DNA of 64,000 nucleotides, from positions 9,300,001 through 9,364,000 of the forward strand of contig NGZR01000002.1 in NCBI GenBank assembly GCA_002197995.1, read 5' to 3'. Below, piece by piece: positions 1 through 11,754 of this stretch (positions are counted from its first letter, which is position 1; every line of letters starts with the position of its first letter). A program made the translations under genes and the position numbers. The notes under the pieces were generated by a model. The model worked only from the letters and a program-made list of their open reading frames with translations. It was not told where the DNA came from and did no database searches. The stretch is from Gaeumannomyces sp. JS-464 (Eukaryota > Ascomycota > Sordariomycetes > Magnaporthales > Magnaporthaceae).

Positions 1-2370
1 GTTGGCCGGCTCGAGCGGGCCGCCTTGGTGCTGCTGCTGCTGCTGGGGATCCTTTGCGCCGGCCGCCGCCGCCGCCGTCTTGCGCGAGCGCAGGACCTGG
101 CCCCTGCAGACCTTGAGGGCGAAGCCTGTGGTGCCGTCGAAGAGGGTGCCCAGCTGCTTCTTGAGGATGCTGCGCACCTTGGAGACCGAGGTGCAGACGA
201 CCAGGACCGTGGGCTGCGTCTCGCGCGCCGACGCGCCGATGGACTCGAGCGAGATCTCGACCGACTCCGGGTGCTTGCGGTTGAAGTGGCGCAGGGCCTG
301 GTTGACCTGCGGCATGATGTGCTTGTTCCACTGCTCGACCGCGTCGGCCGGCAGGGGCACGTGCGGGTACAGTCTCGACTTTGGCGCCGACCTCTTGGCC
401 TTTGCTCGTATCTCCTCGGGCAGGGGGAACGCTGCAGAAAGGGGGCACGGGTTAGACGAGAGCAGACGGCAGCAAAGAACAAGGGCGCGTGCAACCAAGC
501 ATCCACTTACTCTCGATGAGACGGGCGTGGTTTGGGTGAAGCCTGGCGGTGGGGGCCTTGTCTTTCGGGGATGACCTGCAGATCCGGCGCCTTTGCGGAC
601 TTCTTGGACTCCTTGGACGATCCTGCCTGTGCCGGGACGGCGACTGGGGGCGGGCGCGGCTCGCCCAGGTCGTCGCTGAGGCGCTCCTCCAGCCCGCTCA
701 CGCCGTCGAGGATGCAGCACGCCTCGAGGTAGCGGCTGGCCTTGACCTGGACCCTTGACAGGAGCTGCTCGCCGCCGCCCTGGCCCGAGAGCTCCTTCTC
801 CACGGCGGTCCAGCAGGCCTGGACGGCCTTCATGTACAGGGTGCCGCAGCGGATGGCGAGCTGGTCGAGGAGGCCGACGGGGATCTCGGTCGAGCCGCGT
901 ACGGCACCAAGTTCTCGAGGTCGTCCACAGGCCGATGGAGAGGAGCAGCATCGAGAGCGAGTAGAGGTCGAAGACGCGGGACTCGGCGCCGTCGCTCCCG
1001 CTGGACTGGCCGGTCAGACGGGGGTCGAGCGGGTGGCGGTAGAGCGAGAAACCCGTGGCCGAGGGGGCCGGGGCGGCGGCGGCGGCAGCAGCGGCGGGGT
1101 CCTCAAATGGCGAGCCGGGGAACAGATCGAAGGACGAGACGAGCGGGCGGCGGATGTCGACGTCGGCCGTGTTCATGGCTGGGTCGTTGCCGACGGCGTT
1201 GCAAAAGGAGATGTTGGTGTCGACCAGGTTGCCGTGGGTGATGCCGCGGGCGTGCATGTCGAAGACGGTGTTGGCGAGGTTGGAGGCGAGGCGGAACTTG
1301 GCCTCGAGCTTGGGCTCAAAGTCGGGGCGGCGCAGCAGGTCCGAGAGCGAGCAGAGGCTGTAGAGCGGGTTCTGGGTCAGGTTCTCGAACGAGACCGGGT
1401 TGAAGGTGGGCGGGAACTGGTAGACGAGCCCCAGGCGCGAGTGCTCCATGTCCTCAAAGTAGGCCAGCAGGCGCGGCAGGCCGGTCCAGGAGCCGGGCGA
1501 GCGCTGCGAGTCGGTCCGCAGGCCGGCCGAGAGCTTCTCGAAGCGCGTCATGGACGGCATGATGCCGGCGGCCGAGTAGATGGGGTCGAAGCTGGCGTAC
1601 TCGAGCAGCAGCGGGGCGTTGGGCTGGCGGCCCTGGGCGGCGCCGGCCTGCGGGGCGACGTCGGCGTAGGCCTGCTTGTTCATGAAGACGATGTCGCGCG
1701 GGCGCTTGTCGTCGGACACGGCCTCGGACATGGGCTCGGCCTGGATGGAGCGCAGGTTCGTCAGGGTCCTGGGGTCGATCTGGCGGGCCGTCTCGAGGCG
1801 CGACGACTCGAAAGCGCGCATCTCGTCGGCGGCGCCGGCGGCCTTGAGCTGGTCGGCGCGGGAGCCCGGGCCGCTGGAGCGGGTGCGCGAGAGGTCGTAG
1901 AGGGTGTCGATGGAGGTGGTGAGGTCGCGCACCAGGTCCTCGAACCGGCCCTTGTCCCACGGCACGACGGGCAGCTTGGCCTGGGCGCTGGCGGAGCCGC
2001 CCTTCTCCTTGGCCGAGTCGCGCTCGCCGATCAGGCGGCGCGAGCTCTGCCACAGCGGCTCGGCCTCGGCCAGGATGTCCTTGATGGTGGACATGATGCT
2101 GCCGACGACCTCGCTGAGCCCGGCCTTGGACAGGGACGAGTCGATCAGCAGCTCGGCCGACTCGACGGCGGTGTTGTCGGACCACTCCAGCCCCCAGCTG
2201 ACGAGGCGGTCCTTCTGGATGCGCAGCTTGCGGTGCAGCGCCCGGATGTCGGGGTCGTCGCCATTGTGGACGGGCTCCTTGAGGAAGTCGGACGATTTCT
2301 TGGTGTCGTTGTACAGCCTGCTCAGCCGGCGCTGGACCGGGGCCGCGCTGGCTGGGAAGTACCCTTCCAT
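1..2370 (-). CDS. HeLo-like domain / pseudokinase protein, 3' end outside window, frame broken
   Basis: Starts at ATG 2370. Residues about 1-170 resemble the HeLo-type N-terminal domain of fungal cell-death proteins (segments such as [17 protein letters not shown], then [18 protein letters not shown]). A kinase-like domain follows, in which the catalytic loop reads [11 protein letters not shown] instead of HRD...N and no DFG is visible, so it should be a pseudokinase. A C-terminal part carries [17 protein letters not shown] and a short polyQ run encoded by CAG repeats at 31-45, and continues past position 1. A GTAAGT...CAG intron fits at 432-510. The frame changes around 885-935 (two single-base losses or one gain) and again at the GGGG run 567-570; no intron explains either. 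By family analogy the HeLo domain is membrane-active in incompatibility or regulated cell death; that role is inferred. The fold assignment comes from reading alone, without a profile search. Confidence 0.6.
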   Translation of the reverse strand, partial: MEGYFPASAAPVQRRLSRLYNDTKKSSDFLKEPVHNGDDPDIRALHRKLRIQKDRLVSWGLEWSDNTAVESAELLIDSSLSKAGLSEVVGSIMSTIKDILAEAEPLWQSSRRLIGERDSAKEKGGSASAQAKLPVVPWDKGRFEDLVRDLTTSIDTLYDLSRTRSSGPGSRADQLKAAGAADEMRAFESSRLETARQIDPRTLTNLRSIQAEPMSEAVSDDKRPRDIVFMNKQAYADVAPQAGAAQGRQPNAPLLLEYASFDPIYSAAGIMPSMTRFEKLSAGLRTDSQRSPGSWTGLPRLLAYFEDMEHSRLGLVYQFPPTFNPVSFENLTQNPLYSLCSLSDLLRRPDFEPKLEAKFRLASNLANTVFDMHARGITHGNLVDTNISFCNAVGNDPAMNTADVDIRRPLVSSFDLFPGSPFEDPAAAAAAAAPAPSATGFSLYRHPLDPRLTGQSSGSDGAESRVFDLYSLSMLLLSIGLWTTSRTWCRTRLDRDPRRPPRPARHPLRHPVHEGRPGLLDRRGEGALGPGRRRAAPVKGPGQGQPLPRGVLHPRRRERAGGAPQRRPGRAAPAPSRRPGTGRIVQGVQEVRKGAGSAGHPRKTRPPPPGFTQTTPVSSRVSGCLVARALVLCCRLLSSNPCPLSAAFPLPEEIRAKAKRSAPKSRLYPHVPLPADAVEQWNKHIMPQVNQALRHFNRKHPESVEISLESIGASARETQPTVLVVCTSVSKVRSILKKQLGTLFDGTTGFALKVCRGQVLRSRKTAAAAAGAKDPQQQQQHQGGPLEPAN
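432..510 (-). other. Intron in the HeLo/pseudokinase gene
   Basis: The minus strand has donor GTAAGT at 510 and a pyrimidine-rich acceptor ending CTGCAG at 432. Removing these 79 nt joins a reading frame ending ...NHARLIE to [13 protein letters not shown], giving a continuous conserved-looking C-terminal region. Confidence 0.65.
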
Positions 2371-5300
2371 GGCGGGCGACTACGACCTTTGCTGGGACGG
2401 AGGGACGGCCATGCACCAAGGACGTCGGGGGAGGACGCAGGCGGGTTGGCGTGGCTTAAAGAAGACGGCAGAAGAACAGCACGGAGCAAATATGGGGCCG
2501 CAACAGCACAAACAAAAGCAGCTTCGGCCGTAGCCAGTGGTAAGCCGGCTTGTTCCAGAAGGAGGAGGGTCGGCGATGTGGCAGTGTCTTGGCAAGATCA
2601 CGGCTTGCAGCGACGGGGGATGGCTTATGGTGGATGCAAAGGGTGGGTGGTTCCGGCGAGGGATGGGATGGCGAGAGCTTCAAGGCTGCCGAATGCGGGA
2701 GCTAAATTGACAAGACGACGGACAGCCAGATGACCAGACACCGCCGCTCTTCGTCAATATCTTGCAGCGAACCTCCCAAGGCAGCAGGCACACTGTGGCA
2801 ACATCAGACTCAGCACCTCGTCCCAAATCCGAGCCCTGGCCAAATCCCAAATCCGGCAGCACAAGAAGAACAAAAAATATGACGAAAAATGGGGGCACCA
2901 GCCGGCTAGACCCCTCGTGCTCGACCTCCAAGGAGCGCACGGGAAGACGGCGGATTGGCGAGATCCGATTCCCTGGTGCCTAAGCCTGGGTAGGCGGCGC
3001 AAAGGCGTGTGGGCGTCCAAGTGAGCCTGCGCGTCACAAAGTGAAGATCCAAAAGAGCAATTTCGGGCTGGTATCAAAACGGGGTGGCATCCGCGAGGGT
3101 GCAGGGCAGCAGCCGTCGAATCGAAAGCTGCCGAAATGCTGCTGCCTGATCTTGATGGACTCGCCAGGGCGGGGCAGCCTGCAGCTGAAATGTTGATGCC
3201 TTGTCCGCCATGCGCCATCCATGTCGTGCCACCACGGGCGGGCGGGGCCTGTGGCGCTTTTGCTGCCGGCTGATTGGGCCAGCGCCCCTGAGCCCGTGGG
3301 GAATATCGCGGCGACAAGCATGGGATCACATGACATGGCGCAAACAGCCGCAAACAGCTCGCATCCTCGCTGATTGCCATGTTGCTTGATCGGGGAAGGC
3401 CAAGCGTCCAGCTATGGCTCGCCGAGGTCGCTGGGTTTGATGTTGCATCTACTACGTAGGGGCTGGCACGGACAGACCGCCGCGAAACAGCAACAGAGCT
3501 GCGAGGGGATTCAGCTGTGATGCATGATGGACTGGCACGATGGGATATCCCAACCATGTAAATTAGCTGGCTACCTAGGTTGCGCCCCTTGACGGACGCA
3601 GAAGGTTCAGTGCCCGAGCGATTTGGCCCGTAGTCCGATCGCTCTTTAGTTTCATATTGCCTCCACTGTTGGTGATGGGGCCAGCGCCTCTGAACCGAGG
3701 CCGCACCGAGAACTCGACTGTTCCACCCATTCTCAGCCCACAAAAGACGGGTAGCAAACACCACCACACCTACCTAACCTAACCTAATATGCTTCGCCCT
3801 TGCGTGCTCGTAGGCTGCTCCGTCAGCCAACTTCCAGATATGGAAAACAGTCGGCGCCTGCATCGAAGCTGCTGCAGACCTTGCAGGCTTACACGCGGAG
3901 CCAAGGTGGTGACAAAGATTGGGCAAAAAGAAATGGGCAAAAAACAAAAACACCAACCAAGGATGGCCCAGCGGGGTCGAGAGTCCGACCGCTCTGGGGC
4001 AGACCGGGCCTCCACCCTGGCCCTCCAACCATGGAGGAGGGATTTTACGAGCGGCTCCGTGAGGTTGCCCCATCCCGCTGCCGCCTTGGCCCCTTCTCGG
4101 CTTATTCCGTCGAGCTGCCCGCTGGGCCTGGAGGAGTCAATGGCTCGAAGACCTCGGACTCGACCCATGTCATGTTGTATATCCCTACGCTTGGGAGCAG
4201 CAGGCCGCCCTGGAACGCTGCCCGTACCAAGACAGCCCCTGAACCCGGTTCGAGAACTGAGTGCCTAGCATTGGGCGGCCAGGGTCCCCACGCTCGCCGT
4301 CAGAATCGACAATTCTACAAATACGGCGCCCTGACCTTGGTCCACTATCAGATTAGATTCAAGGCAGCTTGCTATGGGTTAAAAGCTGGTATGCCCCCAG
4401 AGACCATGACAGCTGTCTGTCCAAGACTCTGGGCCTGGTTGGCCAAGCCATCTGGCCCGCGACATGCAGAGCACTTTGATCTGCATGGCTCTGGGCCAAT
4501 GTGCCAAGTCCGTTAAACTGCTGCCTAGATTCTGGACGAGATTTCGTCAGTGCCACCCCATCGGACTCTGATAAGTGCGCCCGACCCGCCAACGGCTGGC
4601 TCGCCCACCTCCAACGTACCAAGACAAAGCCACCACCCTAATATGCATGCTAAACGGCCGCTGATATTGTGATATGCTGGATGATGGCGCCGCTGCCGTC
4701 GAAAAGGTCAGAGCTGTGTAATCAATAATCAACCCCTGGCGCTTAATCATGTGGCTCGAGGCCGTCGGCGCCTCAGCATCCGGGCGAGTTCGTCGTCAAC
4801 CCCCAAGCGGACCGCGACGATCCGTCGTGGTAACTCTGGCCACCCACGCGATATTCAAAATGAGGGAGAATCAGGGTTTTTGCGAGCTTACAGTAATAAC
4901 TAACCATGCTCGTAGCTCCTTTTCAGGGATGACAGACGAGCCCAAGGGAAGGTTCCGCGTTGCACAACGCAGGTCAGCAAGAGACCCGGTCTCGGGGCTG
5001 CTTTGATTGCTTCCCTGCAGCCTAGCGTCAGCGACTTCCGACGTCTGTCGCATATTCTACACCGGCTTTCAAGGGGATTCCTGGTTGGGACGTTGTGGAT
5101 GGAAGGGGCGGCGAGGCTTTGGGGCCCTTGGCGTTGGCTTCGCCGAAGCTGCCCGAGTAACTCCCGTATTATTGGGAATTTCTCAACAGGCTGCGGCTCG
5201 CTTGTGTGATGACGGCAGTTGGAACATGGAACAAGCCGAAATTTGGGGGATTTCTGAAGCGCCATCTTTCAATTGCTGTCAGCACTCGCTCGGGGTTGGC

Positions 5301-8300
5301 GAAGAGCGTAGACCTGGTGTTTGTGGTTCCTGGGGACGCACATGCTGATATAATTACTCGATTTTTATGATCCCAAGCCTCGTCTGCACACTCCCGATGA
5401 TTTTCTCGTTCTTTCCCCTCCCTCCGGCCTACCCTGACGCCAGAGTACCCATCGCTTGTTATAATTCCGAAAGAGGCGCCGTCAAAACGGTGAAGGTTGT
5501 ATTTCGTTTGACGACTTTTTTTATTTCAAAAAAAAAGAAGAAAAAAAATCATGCACCACAGGAGGCTCCATCATTTTGTCTCTCTCCGCACTCATTCCAG
5601 ATCTGACTACCCATGAGTCTGGGCGACTTCTGTCAGGAGTGGGTATCATCAGCGATCCTTTGTCGAGTGATAATTGGGTATCGGGAACTCGTCTTCACAG
5701 ATGCTCTCTAATGCGTTGCAGCACACTCGACGACGCCGAGGAAGGCTCTCCAAGGCTCGTGCGCACCCGTGTAATTATATGAAGCCAGAGGGTCTCCTGC
5801 CATGCATCTTTTTCCTACATTTTCTCAGAGATAGAGATCAAGGCAATCGGTCTTCTGCGTGCCCCTCCCCTTTGCAGTAACTTCATTTTTTTCCTCCACA
5901 CGTCCCTCCCAACCGAGCATGCATCTGAAAGCTTCATTGCCTCCTTGACACCCTCGGCTGCTGTTGTTGGGACTGACACCAGCTGGAGAAGGCTTGGTTT
6001 TACCTGTGCACTGTGAACATGCAACCCAGTCAAGTTCGGGAAAATTACGAAGAATTCTTCTGCAGAACGGACGAAAAAATTAGAAGCCCAGCTTGGTGCA
6101 CGTGGAACTGACCAACGATGTTGCTTGGCGCACGCAGATGGTCCAGCCTCCCGACGTCCAAACAAACTCGTAAAGTTTGCGGCCGTCTGGCGCGAACAGG
6201 ACCCACCTGCCCCTTTGAGCTTCAAAGCAGACGGATTTGACAACAAGGCCTGGCCGACACGATCTATGGGCTTCACAGTCGAACACTTGATTGCTCTGGG
6301 AACGGCTCGTTGCGGCGTTCGTGTGTGCTGCGATTTGTGGTGGGAGGTCGCAGACTCGGGCGGCGAGAGCAAACGCAGGGATTGGCGCATGAGACAGACT
6401 CCATCTCCGCGTCTCCCTTGAGCGGAATATTTTGCACGCATTGTACAAGTTGCAACTGGAGAGCAGCGTCCAATCGCCGAGTCGCACTCATTAGGTGGAT
6501 AATCCTCGCCGACGGGCCAAGCAAAAACAGGCTGCCTCACCACCCGACCGATCCAATGCCGCGTGGCTTTGCGAAGAACTTCTCCCACAAACGGACTGCA
6601 ACCTGGCCACCGTGCCTGCCATCCGAGACCAGGTGACTTGGAAATAAACTCGGGAGCAGAAAGTTCTTTTTCCACGCCGATGCAGCGCTGGGGAAAAGAA
6701 CCTGAAAAGCAGGGATGGCGAGAGGAGGAGGGTTGGCTGTCAGGGTACGCGCTTGCAAAATCCGGGGAACGTCACAGTTGGACCCACCAGGCCGTCCCCG
6801 CACCTCTGGCGGCCCCCGCTTTGGGAGTGGGCCCCCAACATGGCGATCGAGTCCACTGACCTCAACTGGGCATGCTGGGCAGCGTGTTTGCGAGGCCCGA
6901 CGCATCCGATTGGGACAGGTTGGGTGAACCGCTGGATGCTGAGGGTGCTGGCGATGCGTGGGGCGCGAGCGAGCTCCTTATTTCGCGGTAAAAGAGGCCG
7001 GCTGGGGAGGAGGGGAGCAGCTGGAGCCTCGGGGATATCGCGGGCTTGGTCCTGGGTGTGTTTGCTGTTTGTGCTGGGCTGCCCCGCGTGTCCTGCTCTC
7101 TGCTGCCGATTCAATCTGGTTGTTTGCTTGGACGCTGTTTGGACACCAGACTGCTGACATACCCAGCCTCCCAGTGCCCTGTACATCGGATACACAGGTC
7201 TGCCTGCTCCCTCGTTCCCCAAAGAATAGGAAAGAAAACCACCTCGCTAACAAAACAACAACCGCGCCTCTGCCCCGGCCCATCCCCAGGTCGGCTCGGC
7301 GGCCGCCATGTCCTTGGCCTGTCCTGCATTTGCTAGACGGCCAAGCCAGGCGGGGAATCTGCAGCCAGCTTGCCAACCCAGCACCCAAGATCCACCCCCG
7401 CACGACCCTCAGTCCCATTGATGACCAGAAGCCGAGCAGCAGTAGCCTGTCCGAGTGGCAAGCTCCCTATTGGTCCCTTTCTTAATTAACAACCACCCGC
7501 CCAGCTCCTCGCTGTGTGGACTGTATGCACCTGCATCCTTCAGGCATCTCCCTGCCTCCCACACCAACCGACACACCAGCCAGCCAGCTTGCGGACGGGC
7601 GGAAATAAGGAAACCGGTCCTGATGTTCTGCATATCCGTGAGGGGGCTTGCAGCTCGGCCCCGTGGTAGCGACCGTGTCGGCAAGCTAGGCTGGATCCGG
7701 GTAGCAGCTAGCTCGACATACCAACAAACAGCACCGACGCGGGCTTCTGCCAATTTTCTTCGAGGCACTGTTTCGTCATCACTACTACCTGGATACCTAC
7801 AGTACTGCGCATCTGCCAAACAAGAGCTGCGCCTGTTCGCGCCAAGGCCGAGCGTGCCAGAAGGGCAGATGCCCGGCCGTCCTGCATCGATACGACGACG
7901 AGCTTCCCCCATGCGGCAGTGAGCAGCGCACCACACCCACCCGAGATACCGGCGCAGGAGGGGGTAGTACGGGCGATACCACAGAAGAGCCTGGCCGGGA
8001 GAAGGATGATGGACTTGCCCTCTGGTTGGGCGATGCCAAACACACCCGAGATGCCGACATAAAACCTTATTGATGCAAAGTCATCTGCGCACACCCAGTC
8101 GATATCTCTTTGCCATCGGCACCCGACAGCTGTCTGCTCAACCGCGGAACGCCCCCTCGCTAATGTGCCGCTGCGAGGGGTTCCCTGACCGGCCCAGAAA
8201 CAGACACGTTCTCTCCAATATCCCACCCCACGGCATGGATACCGCCGGCTATTCCTGCAATCCTCTTGGGCCCATCCCGGCAGTCGTGGGGAACTCACCA

Positions 8301-8792
8301 CCTCCGCCCTGTCGTCACCTCGGCCCCCGCCTCCACGTTGCGGGCCAAAACGAGGGGAAAAGCTGCAGGATGATGCCAAGAAGGACGTAAGCCGGGAGAA
8401 TGCCATTGGTGTTTCTGCTGTCCCATTGGCCCTGTGCGGCAACGGCGCTGGCTGGCGAAAGAGGGGAAGGCGAGGAGGCAGTGAGGGGTGATGCATGGTG
8501 AGCGGTGTCACAGAGAGGCAGCCCAAGTCTGAGCCTTCATGCCGGCAAAAGGGGCGACAGGAGACGGCAAGGGCATATCTGCGGGGAAGGAAGGCTACGT
8601 CAGAAGCTGCATGTTAAAAGGGTGCCCGGGCATCGGCCAAACACGTCTGGTTCTCGTCCTTTCCTCCTCGTCTCGCTCCTCGTCGAAGCAGGCCCCTTAT
8701 CATCCGTTCAGTGCATCTAGCAACCCTTCATTCCATCCGGATCGACATCTCCTTTGAGGATAAAGTGCCGGGATCTCCGGGAGTCAGGCAAC
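2371..8792. other. Gene-poor interval, no supported gene
   Basis: About 6.4 kb lies between the start of the HeLo gene and the alcohol oxidase start. Several long frames exist but have biased, low-complexity composition, no recognisable domain and no sensible splice structure. It includes a CTAACC-type motif at about 3769-3788, an A-rich stretch at about 5528-5549, and presumably the promoters of both flanking genes. I see no tRNA or rRNA. Confidence 0.5.
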
Positions 8793-9791
8793 ATGGGCGA
8801 GTTTCTCTCGGGGAGCTCGGCCGGCGTGCTGCCCGATGAGTTTGATATCATCGTGTGCGGCGGGGGGAGCACGGGGTGTGTGGTGGCTGGTCGGTATGTC
8901 GTCGAGCCCTCTGGGATACAGGCTTCGTGTCTTGTCTATCCACCCCTGCTGACATGCTTGGATGCTCCTCCCCCTCAGCCTCGCCAATCTGGACCACAAC
9001 CTCAAGGTGCTCCTGATCGAGGCGGGCGAGAACAACCTCAACAACCCGTGGGTCTACCGCCCGGGCATCTTCCCGCGCAACATGAAGCTGGACTCCAAGA
9101 CGGCCTCCTTCTACGAGTCGCGCCCGTCCAAATGGCTCGCCGGCCGCAGGGCAGTCGTGCCGGCTGCCCACGTCCTCGGCGGCGGGTCGTCCATCAACTT
9201 TATGGTATGTACGACTCCTGATGTATCACGGTACGTATGCCGGACGACGGCTGACCCTGTCCAACCATGCAGATGTACACGCGCGCGTCGGCGTCCGACT
9301 ACGACGACTTCCAGGCCAAGGGGTGGACGACCAAGGAGCTGCTGCCGCTCATGAAGAAGAACGAGACGTACCAGCGGGCGTGCCACAACCGCGACCTGCA
9401 CGGGTTCGAGGGCCCGATCAAGGTGTCGTTCGGCAACTACACGTACCCCATCGCCTGGGACTTTTTGCGGGCGGCCGAGTCGCAGAACATCCCCACGGTC
9501 GACGACCTGCAGGACCTGTCGACGGGCCACGGCGCCGAGCACTGGCTCAAGTGGATCAACCGCGATGTGAGCTGCCCTGCCCGAGGTGATTGTCTTGATG
9601 GTGGCGACATGTGTCCGTCTCTCTTGCTGACTTGACTTGGGACGCGACTGTCAGACCGGCCGGCGCAGCGACAGTGCCCACGCATACATCCACTCGACCA
9701 GGGCGGTGCACAACAACCTGTACCTGTGCTGCAACACCAAGATCGACAAGGTAATTATTGAGAACGGCCGCGCGGTGGCGGTGCAGACCAT

Positions 9792-9872
<81 letters not shown>

Positions 9873-11354
9873 AGCCAGGTACTTATACATACCATACAGC
9901 CCAACCAAGCCCCTGCACCCGCAGCAGCTCAAGCCGCGCGTGTTCCGGGCGCGCAAGCAGATCGTCGTATCGTGCGGCACCCTCTCGTCTCCCCTGGTCC
10001 TCCAGCGGTCCGGCATCGGCGACCCGGCCAAGCTCAAGGCGGCGGGCGTCGAGCCCAAGGTGGATCTGCCCGGCGTCGGGCTCAACTTCCAGGACCACTA
10101 CCTGACCTTCTCGACGTACCGGGCCAAGGCCGGGACCGAGAGCTTCGACGACTTTGCGCGCGGCGACCCGGAGGTGCAGAAGCGCGTCTTTGACCAGTGG
10201 GAGCTCAAGGGCACGGGCCGCTGGCCACCAACGGCATCGAGGCGGGCGTCAAGATCCGCCCGACGCGCGAGGAGCTCGACGAGTTCAAGCGCTGGCCGTG
10301 CCCCAGCTTCGTGCAGGGCTGGGACTCGTACTTTAAAGACAAGCCCGACAAGCCCGTCATGCACTACTCGGTCATCGCCGGCTGGTTCGGCGACCACATG
10401 CTGATGCCGCCGGGCAACTTCTTCACCATGTTCCACTTCCTCGAGTACCCCTTCTCGCGCGGGTCCACGCACATCACGTCCCCGGACCCTTACGCCACGC
10501 CCGACTTCGACACGGGCTTCATGAACGACGAGCGCGACATGGCGCCCATGGTGTGGGGCTACATCAAGTCGCGCGAGACGGCCCGCCGCATGGACGCCTA
10601 CGCCGGCGAGGTCCAGAACATGCACCCCTTTTTTGCCTACGACTCGCCCGCCCGCGCCCACGACATGGACCTCGAGACGACGCAAAAGTACGCCCTGCCC
10701 GGCAACCTGACGGCGGGCCTGCAGCACGGCAGCTGGAGCAAGTTCCTGCCCGCCGCGGCCAAGCAGCCCGACGCCCAGGTGCTCAACTCGCACAAGAAGG
10801 CCGTCTTTGATGAGCTGCAGTACTCGGCCGACGACATCAAAGCAATTGAGGAGTGGGTCAAGCGCCACGTCGAGAGCACCTGGCACAGCCTGGGCACCTG
10901 CTCCATGGCGCCCCGCGGGGGCAACAGCATCGTCAAGCACGGCGTCGTCGACGAGCGCCTCAACGTCCACGGCGTCAAGGGCCTCAAGGTTGCGGACTTG
11001 AGCATTTGCCCGGACAATGTCGGCTGCAATACGTATGTGATTTTATTTTTATTTTATTTTTATCTCGCATTGTCTCCCGTTCTTCCTTTGGCCGTCCCTT
11101 TTTAACCATCCCCTTCCAACTCTCTTTTATAACGTTCATTTTAACCACCCCCCCTTGGCTTCCCCCCTTGGCTTCCTCCTTCTGTTTGTCCCGATCTGCC
11201 CAAGTTAAACTAACCATTTGAATACCACACGCGCAGCTACTCGACCGCTCTCCTCATCGGCGAGAAGGCCGCCATGCTGGTTGCCGAAGACCTGGGATAC
11301 TCGGGTGAGGCGCTGGAGATGAAGGTGCCCGAGTACAGCGCCCCGGCGAAATGA
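8793..11354 (+). CDS. AOX1: Alcohol (methanol) oxidase, GMC flavoprotein
   Basis: FAD-dependent oxidase that turns short primary alcohols such as methanol into aldehyde plus H2O2, normally in peroxisomes. Exons read 8793-8893, 8979-9204, 9273-9566, 9655-9791, 9900-11032 and 11237-11354, about 650 aa. The ADP-binding motif CGGGSTG is near residue 25. The chain follows yeast AOX closely (LIEAGENNLNNPWVY, LGGGSSINFM, YTRASASDYDDF, HGAEHWLKWINRD, WHSLGTCSM with the active-site His, CPDNVGCNT, then ALLIGEK). Exon 5 lacks one base: the frame changes at about 10215-10219 inside a GTGPLATNG motif, probably one missing C or G. The protein ends ...VPEYSAPAK without a canonical peroxisomal C-terminal tripeptide. 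A (CT)36 repeat fills intron 4. The gene is convergent with the subtilase. The start was chosen by alignment to the N-terminus of the family; an in-frame upstream ATG at 8754 is possible. Confidence 0.92.
9797..9868 (+). repeat. (CT)36 microsatellite inside alcohol oxidase intron 4
   Basis: A perfect CT dinucleotide run of 72 bp begins 5 nt after the GTAAG donor of the intron at 9792-9899. About 30 nt separate it from the CAG acceptor. It forms a long polypyrimidine tract on the sense strand. Confidence 0.97.
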
Positions 11355-11754
11355 AGCTGGCTTGTCGTCTCTGAGGGGGCAAGCAAATGTGTCAGTGTGG
11401 ACTTTGGGATAAGCTAAACATCTCGTGGGAGACGGGCCGACGGCTGGAGTGGACTGGCGAGGATCTTGTCTATGCGAACGGATGATGACGACCTTGATTT
11501 GTATTGTCATGACGATAGCCACGATTGTCTGCTACACCTTTGAACACTGACGCAGGAAACATGAGGTATTGTTGGGGCAATGTGATTGTATTATTTTATG
11601 TTCCCCAATCAGGCACTTCATCATCGTCATGGTCTTCACGTCGTTACGACAACGGCACGTCACTTGTTACAAAGCAAAACTTGATGCGAACAAGGTCGGT
11701 CTATCACCACCGTCACCGCCCCCCCTTGTCATGGGGCTTATACACCATCGGGAG
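11355..11754. other. Interval between convergent stop codons
   Basis: Shared 3' flanking region of the alcohol oxidase (plus) and the subtilase (minus). No gene or clear terminator structure was seen; it presumably carries both polyadenylation regions. Confidence 0.5.

Noticed and set aside
742..2733. 663-codon open frame on plus across the HeLo gene
   Set aside because: It is antisense to a gene with clear domain features; its Gly/Arg/Val-rich composition is what GC-rich antisense coding strands give.
2754..3767. 337-codon open frame on minus upstream of the HeLo gene
   Set aside because: No domain, random-looking Ser/Pro/Arg composition and no promoter or splice context; likely a chance frame in GC-rich DNA.
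3765..3790. Internal telomere sequence
   Set aside because: Only about three CCTAA-type units, not TTAGGG/CCCTAA, and a similar motif occurs in another promoter.
5815..6675. 286-codon open frame on minus
   Set aside because: No recognisable motif and no conserved-looking segment; overlapping frames of similar quality exist on both strands.
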